Assembly: GCF_001854245.1 (NCBI RefSeq) | Contig: NZ_CP015381.1 | Location: 274,001-338,000, forward strand | Direction of reading: 5' to 3' | DNA from: Desulfococcus multivorans | GTDB taxonomy: Bacteria; Desulfobacterota; Desulfobacteria; Desulfobacterales; Desulfococcaceae | Length of the DNA: 64,000 nucleotides | The notes under the pieces: generated by a model | What the model saw: only the letters and a program-made list of their open reading frames with translations | What the model was told of the DNA's origin: nothing | Databases searched by the model: none | Shown here: positions 60,117-64,000 of the stretch, in pieces | Numbering within the stretch: position 1 is the first letter of the stretch | How the letters are laid out: every line of letters begins with the position of its first letter | Translations under genes and position numbers: made by a program

Positions 60117-62734
60117 CACGACTGATTTTTTTGCTGCGCCTTTTCAGGTGGTTCAGCCTCCGCAACTTCAGGCTTCACCGGCGGCGCACCCTGGCTGTGG
60201 TGTTGGGAATCGCCCTTGGCGCCGCAGTGTTCACCAGCGTCCGGCTCTCCATCAACGCCGCCGTCGATGCCTTCGGCCTGAGCGTGGACCGGATCGCCGG
60301 AAAAGCCGATTGGACGGTTGTCCGGCCCGGCGGGCGTGTGCCCGAGGAGGCGGTGGGGATGCTGTTGCGCCATCCGTTGGTCGATAGCGCTTCGCCTTTA
60401 TCCAGAACCTATGTGCGCTCGGCGTCGGGGTCGGAGACCCCGTTTCTCCTTGTCGGTCTCGATCCCATTCTCGACCGCCCCTTCAGGGGGTGGGCCGTGG
60501 ACGGCGATTCGCAGAAGGCCGATTCTCCGGAGGAGCGCGCACCCATGGCGCTCATGACCCAACCCTACACCCTGGTGGGGGGACGACGGCTCCTGGATGT
60601 GCTTCAAAAGACGACCGGGGATATGGTCACGCTCCAGGGCGTCGGGGGGAGGCAGACCTTCCGTATCCTCGGCGTTCTGGACGGGGAGGGGATCTCCCAG
60701 GTCGACGGCGGTCGTGTCGTTTTAACGGATATCGCGACGTTCCAGGAATTCACCGGCGGATACGGGGTGGTGGATCAGATCGATATCCGTCTTCGGCCGC
60801 ATGCGCCGGCCGACGCTCCTCAGACCCTTCAGGGCATCCTGCCGGACGGCCTTGTGCTCTCCCGGCCGACCCAGACCAGGGAGACCGGCCTGGGCATGAT
60901 CCGCGCCTATCGGCTCAACCTGTCGGTGCTCAGCTTTGTTTCCCTGTTCGTGGGAATGTTCCTCGTCTATAGCCTCGTAGCCCTCCATGCGGCGTCCCGT
61001 CGGCGGGAAATCGCCGTCCTGAGGGCTGTGGGCGCCTCACGTCGGACGGTCCTTCTTCTGTTTCTGATGGAGGGCGCCTTCTTCGGCATTGCCGGATGGC
61101 TGGCGGCTTTTCCTGCAGGTGTCGTTATGGTCAATCTCATGGCGGAGGGGATCGGCAGGACCATCTCCACCCTGTTCGTCCATGTGACGGTCGACCGATT
61201 GAGCCTGGACGTCTGGGAGGTGCTGCTCTCTTTCGGCGTCACGCTGGCGGTTTCGGTGCTGGCGGCCCTGGCGCCGGCCCGTCAGGCCATGCAGGTGTCA
61301 CCCCGTGAGGCGATGTCGCCGGGGGCACCCCATGCCGCCCACCGACGGACGGCTCGACGTCTGATGATCGCAGGCGCGCTTTTCATGGGATCGGTCTGGC
61401 CCCTATCCTGGATGCCCGCGGTATCCGGCATACCGTTGTCGGGATATGCCGCGACCTTTATGTTGTTTGCGGGATTTTCCTTCATGTCTCCTTTTTTCCT
61501 GGAGCGGATCGGTGTTCACCTCTCCCCGCTGCTCCGGCGCACGGCCGGCGTATCGGCTTACCTGGCGGGGCGCTATCTCCGGGACAGCGGGATACGGACG
61601 GCGGTTTCCGTGGGTGCCCTCATCACGGCGGTCGCCCTTTTTTCGGCTCTGGTCGTCATGATTCACAGCTTCCGGGCAACCGTGAGCCTTTGGGTCCAAC
61701 AGACCGTGAGCGGGGATCTCTTCGTAACCCCCAGACTCGGCGAGGTCAATCATCACCGAACCCCCTTTGCGCCGGAGATCGCAAAAGCCATCTCGTCGAT
61801 CGATATCCCCGCGGATCGGGTCCATTTCCGCCGATTCTACCTGACCTACGGCCGCGTTCCGTATCAGTTCGAGGCCATCGATTTTTCGACCTTTTTTCGT
61901 CATGGCGGCTACATCTGGATCGACGGCGAGGGCGATGCCGCGCGTCGGGCGCTTGCGGCCGGTCGGGGCGTCGTCGTGTCCGAGGTTTTCGCGAATCGCA
62001 CGGGACTGGGCGTGGGCGATCTTTTCCGGGATCATATCGACGGCCATCCGGTGACGGTTCCCATCGTGGGCGTGATTCGGGACTATCGGTCCAAGGGAGG
62101 GGTGGTGTTCTTCTCCCTTGACCGGTATGAGGCCCTCCGGACCGAGGCCGGGAGACATGCCGGTTTTCCCGAGTGGAGCGGTGTCCGTTTCTTTTTCAAG
62201 GAACCCGGTTCGGATATCGGCGCTCGGGTCGATCGCCTGAAAGCGGAGATTCTTGCGCGTTGCGGCGATCGGGTCGACATGGTCGCGGGAGCGGAGCTGC
62301 GGCGAAACATTCTTCAGGTGTTCGACGAGACATTTTCCGTGACGACGGTTCTGTTGTTTATCGCCCTGGCGGTGGCTGCACTGGGCATTGCCACCACGCT
62401 TACGGTGCTGGTACTGGAGCGGTCCCGCCAGCTCAATACCCTCTTCGCCATGGGCGGCAGCCGAGGCCAGATTCGAAGCATGATCGCCTGGGAAGCCGCT
62501 CTCATGGTGGCTGCCGGAGAGGTGGGCGGCCTTCTCTGCGGAGCCGTGCTGTCGCTGCTGCTGGTCTTCGTGATCAATCGACAGTCCTTCGGGTGGACAT
62601 TCATCTACCAGGTGGACTGGGCGACGCTTCTGCTTTCCTTGCCCCTGATTTTTGTGACGACCATGGCGGCCGCCCTCCCGGCGGTACGGCGGGTGTTCCG
62701 GGAACCGCCGGCGGCGGTGCTGCGGGATGGTTGA
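60113..62734 (+). CDS. ABC transporter permease with two FtsX domains
   Basis: The 873-residue protein begins at ATG 60113, overlapping the ATPase stop. A first membrane segment is at about 25-45, a periplasmic MacB-type domain follows, then a first FtsX block (about 265-420), another periplasmic domain and a second FtsX block near the C-terminus (about 745-870). This duplicated form is found in AttF/AttG-like and MlaE-unrelated LolC/E-like exporters. It likely moves a lipid or lipoprotein-like substrate out of the inner membrane together with the following AttH-like protein. Confidence 0.92.
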   Translation: MTRLIFLLRLFRWFSLRNFRLHRRRTLAVVLGIALGAAVFTSVRLSINAAVDAFGLSVDRIAGKADWTVVRPGGRVPEEAVGMLLRHPLVDSASPLSRTYVRSASGSETPFLLVGLDPILDRPFRGWAVDGDSQKADSPEERAPMALMTQPYTLVGGRRLLDVLQKTTGDMVTLQGVGGRQTFRILGVLDGEGISQVDGGRVVLTDIATFQEFTGGYGVVDQIDIRLRPHAPADAPQTLQGILPDGLVLSRPTQTRETGLGMIRAYRLNLSVLSFVSLFVGMFLVYSLVALHAASRRREIAVLRAVGASRRTVLLLFLMEGAFFGIAGWLAAFPAGVVMVNLMAEGIGRTISTLFVHVTVDRLSLDVWEVLLSFGVTLAVSVLAALAPARQAMQVSPREAMSPGAPHAAHRRTARRLMIAGALFMGSVWPLSWMPAVSGIPLSGYAATFMLFAGFSFMSPFFLERIGVHLSPLLRRTAGVSAYLAGRYLRDSGIRTAVSVGALITAVALFSALVVMIHSFRATVSLWVQQTVSGDLFVTPRLGEVNHHRTPFAPEIAKAISSIDIPADRVHFRRFYLTYGRVPYQFEAIDFSTFFRHGGYIWIDGEGDAARRALAAGRGVVVSEVFANRTGLGVGDLFRDHIDGHPVTVPIVGVIRDYRSKGGVVFFSLDRYEALRTEAGRHAGFPEWSGVRFFFKEPGSDIGARVDRLKAEILARCGDRVDMVAGAELRRNILQVFDETFSVTTVLLFIALAVAALGIATTLTVLVLERSRQLNTLFAMGGSRGQIRSMIAWEAALMVAAGEVGGLLCGAVLSLLLVFVINRQSFGWTFIYQVDWATLLLSLPLIFVTTMAAALPAVRRVFREPPAAVLRDG

Positions 62735-62822
62735 ATTCCGTCGGGCACGGCAGCCGAAACGCCCATTCGCGCGACGCGAAACAGTCGATGCGGCGGCGCC
62801 TTTGAACCGAGGATAGGAATAT

Positions 62823-64000
62823 ATGACACATGACGGCATCCAATGGTTGAGACGTCTGATGCGATGGTTGAAGTCCGTGGGCATCCTTGTGGTCCTGGGC
62901 ACGGGGCTGGTGCCGCCGATCTGGGCTTCGGACTACAGCCAGGTCACGGGGCCTTGCGGGCTTGTCTTTCCCCGAGACCACGGCCCGCATGACGACTATA
63001 AGGTGGAGTGGTGGTACTACACCGGAAACCTGAAGACCGAGGAGGGGCGGCGGCTGGGATTTCAACTCACCTTCTTTCGCTCCCGTCTCGTGCCGCCGGG
63101 GAGGGAGAACGGTCTTCGGGTGCCTGCGTCGGGTTGGCGGGCACAAAACGTTATTCTGGGCCATGCCGCGGTTTCGGACCTGTCGGGCGAGCGATTTTAT
63201 CACGCCAAATCGGCGGCCCGGGCAACCCTCGGAATGGCCCGGGCAGAGACCGCATCCGGCCGGACGTCGGTGATGTTGAAAAACTGGTCCATGGCGATCG
63301 GTCCCGACGGCCACAGGCTTTTCGCCGACGCTCCTGAATTTGGCATTCGTCTTCTGCTGCGTCCGGCAAAGCCTCCGGTCCCTCACGGCGACGACGGTTA
63401 CAGCCGCAAAGGCTCAACCCCCGAAAGGGCCAGTTGCTACTATTCCATCACCCGCCTGATGACCGAAGGGACCGTTTCCCTGAAGGACGTGACGTTCCCG
63501 GTGACGGGGCTCGCCTGGATGGATCACGAATTCTCCACTGCGCCCCTGGAGCCCGGGTTGGCGGGATGGGATTGGTTCAGCATCCATCTCTCGGACGGCG
63601 CCGATGTGATGATCTATCTTCTGAGAAGCCCGGACGGATCCTTCCACCCCGCATCGAGCGGCACCTTTGTGGACCGGGACGGCCGAAGCCGGCATCTGGG
63701 CCGGGATGAATTCAGGGTGACGCCCGATGCGGTCTGGAAAAGCCCCCACTCCGGCGCCGTATATCCTTCGAAATGGCGGATCGATATCAACCCGTTGAAC
63801 CTCCACCTGAAGGGCGGCGCAAATATCCCGGACCAGGAGATGGCGACGGGCGGCGCCGCCGGAGTGATCTATTGGGAGGGGAGCGTCTCGTTTACCGGGA
63901 GCCGGTCCGGCAACCCGCTTTCAGGTGAAGGGTATGTCGAACTGACGGGCTATGCCGAACCCTTGAACGTCCTGAGTGAGGATGGGAAGGACAGGCGCTC
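62823..64000 (+). CDS. AttH/CrtC-like lipocalin-family protein, 3' end beyond window
   Basis: ATG 62823 follows AGGATAGGA, and the frame is open to the window end (392 codons). A signal peptide (about 14-36) is followed by VEWWYYTGNL, the hallmark of the AttH/carotenoid 1,2-hydratase family, and later GLAWMDHEFS and GWDWFSIHLSDG, typical of the same fold. AttH-like proteins accompany LolD/FtsX-type transporters in attEFGH clusters and are thought to bind a lipid. It is therefore probably a periplasmic lipid-handling partner of the transporter. It is not likely to be a carotenoid enzyme, as no other carotenoid genes are near. Confidence 0.87.
   Translation, partial: MTHDGIQWLRRLMRWLKSVGILVVLGTGLVPPIWASDYSQVTGPCGLVFPRDHGPHDDYKVEWWYYTGNLKTEEGRRLGFQLTFFRSRLVPPGRENGLRVPASGWRAQNVILGHAAVSDLSGERFYHAKSAARATLGMARAETASGRTSVMLKNWSMAIGPDGHRLFADAPEFGIRLLLRPAKPPVPHGDDGYSRKGSTPERASCYYSITRLMTEGTVSLKDVTFPVTGLAWMDHEFSTAPLEPGLAGWDWFSIHLSDGADVMIYLLRSPDGSFHPASSGTFVDRDGRSRHLGRDEFRVTPDAVWKSPHSGAVYPSKWRIDINPLNLHLKGGANIPDQEMATGGAAGVIYWEGSVSFTGSRSGNPLSGEGYVELTGYAEPLNVLSEDGKDRR

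Overview
The window reads as a high-GC, anaerobic, sulfate-reducer-like bacterium of the Desulfobacterota (class Desulfobacteria is my best guess). The basis is the set of genes present: HdrA/MvhD-type electron-transfer flavoproteins joined to a 2-oxoacid:ferredoxin oxidoreductase, a probable selenocysteine codon in HdrA, a corrinoid methyltransferase pair and several molybdopterin oxidoreductases. No rRNA, tRNA, CRISPR array or transposase is visible.

Layout. 1-5446: a methylamine-methyltransferase-like protein and its corrinoid protein (minus strand), a HutC-type GntR regulator, and a plus-strand ferredoxin plus molybdopterin oxidoreductase pair. Both operons carry the same promoter design (TTGACA, 33 nt, TGTATATACA), so they are probably one regulon. 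5447-9811: a CI/LexA-type repressor with two matching operators, a small gene, a 214-bp tandem repeat, an SH3 protein, dinB and a cold-shock gene. 10243-17182: an amino-acid-oxidase-like flavoprotein, a FadR-type regulator, a shikimate-kinase-like protein, type II dehydroquinase, a large FAD/Fe-S dehydrogenase and an FKBP isomerase. 17263-24112: an accessory stretch (DUF3795, serpin, YebG, FAD oxidase, lipoprotein with amidase) in which nearly every gene or gene pair is bracketed by copies of one palindromic repeat. 24214-30125: an SOS mutagenesis cassette lexA-DUF72-imuB-dnaE2. 30405-45672: molybdopterin oxidoreductase, aldehyde dehydrogenase, GNAT, histidine kinase with a response regulator broken by a stop, murB, a fused isoquinoline-oxidoreductase-like molybdoenzyme, a Ser/Thr kinase with its PP2C phosphatase, and a hemerythrin protein. 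45998-56456: a seven-gene minus-strand operon korDABC - GltD/HdrA fusion - MvhD/HdrBC-like - HdrA/MvhD. 56919-64000: a metzincin protease, a 98-bp minisatellite, an SH3 protein and an AttEFGH/LolDE-like ABC transporter with an AttH/CrtC-like protein cut by the window end.

Most notable observations: (i) HdrA is split by an in-frame TGA at the second Cys of the DCSxC motif, followed by a 7-bp hairpin with a GGUC loop, which looks like selenocysteine insertion; (ii) two promoters share operator and spacing exactly, tying an apparently pyrrolysine-free methyltransferase module to a molybdoenzyme; (iii) the ImuB-like polymerase has lost its catalytic acidic residues and sits beside DUF72 instead of ImuA; (iv) a family of at least eleven palindromic repeats brackets accessory genes in a cassette-like way.
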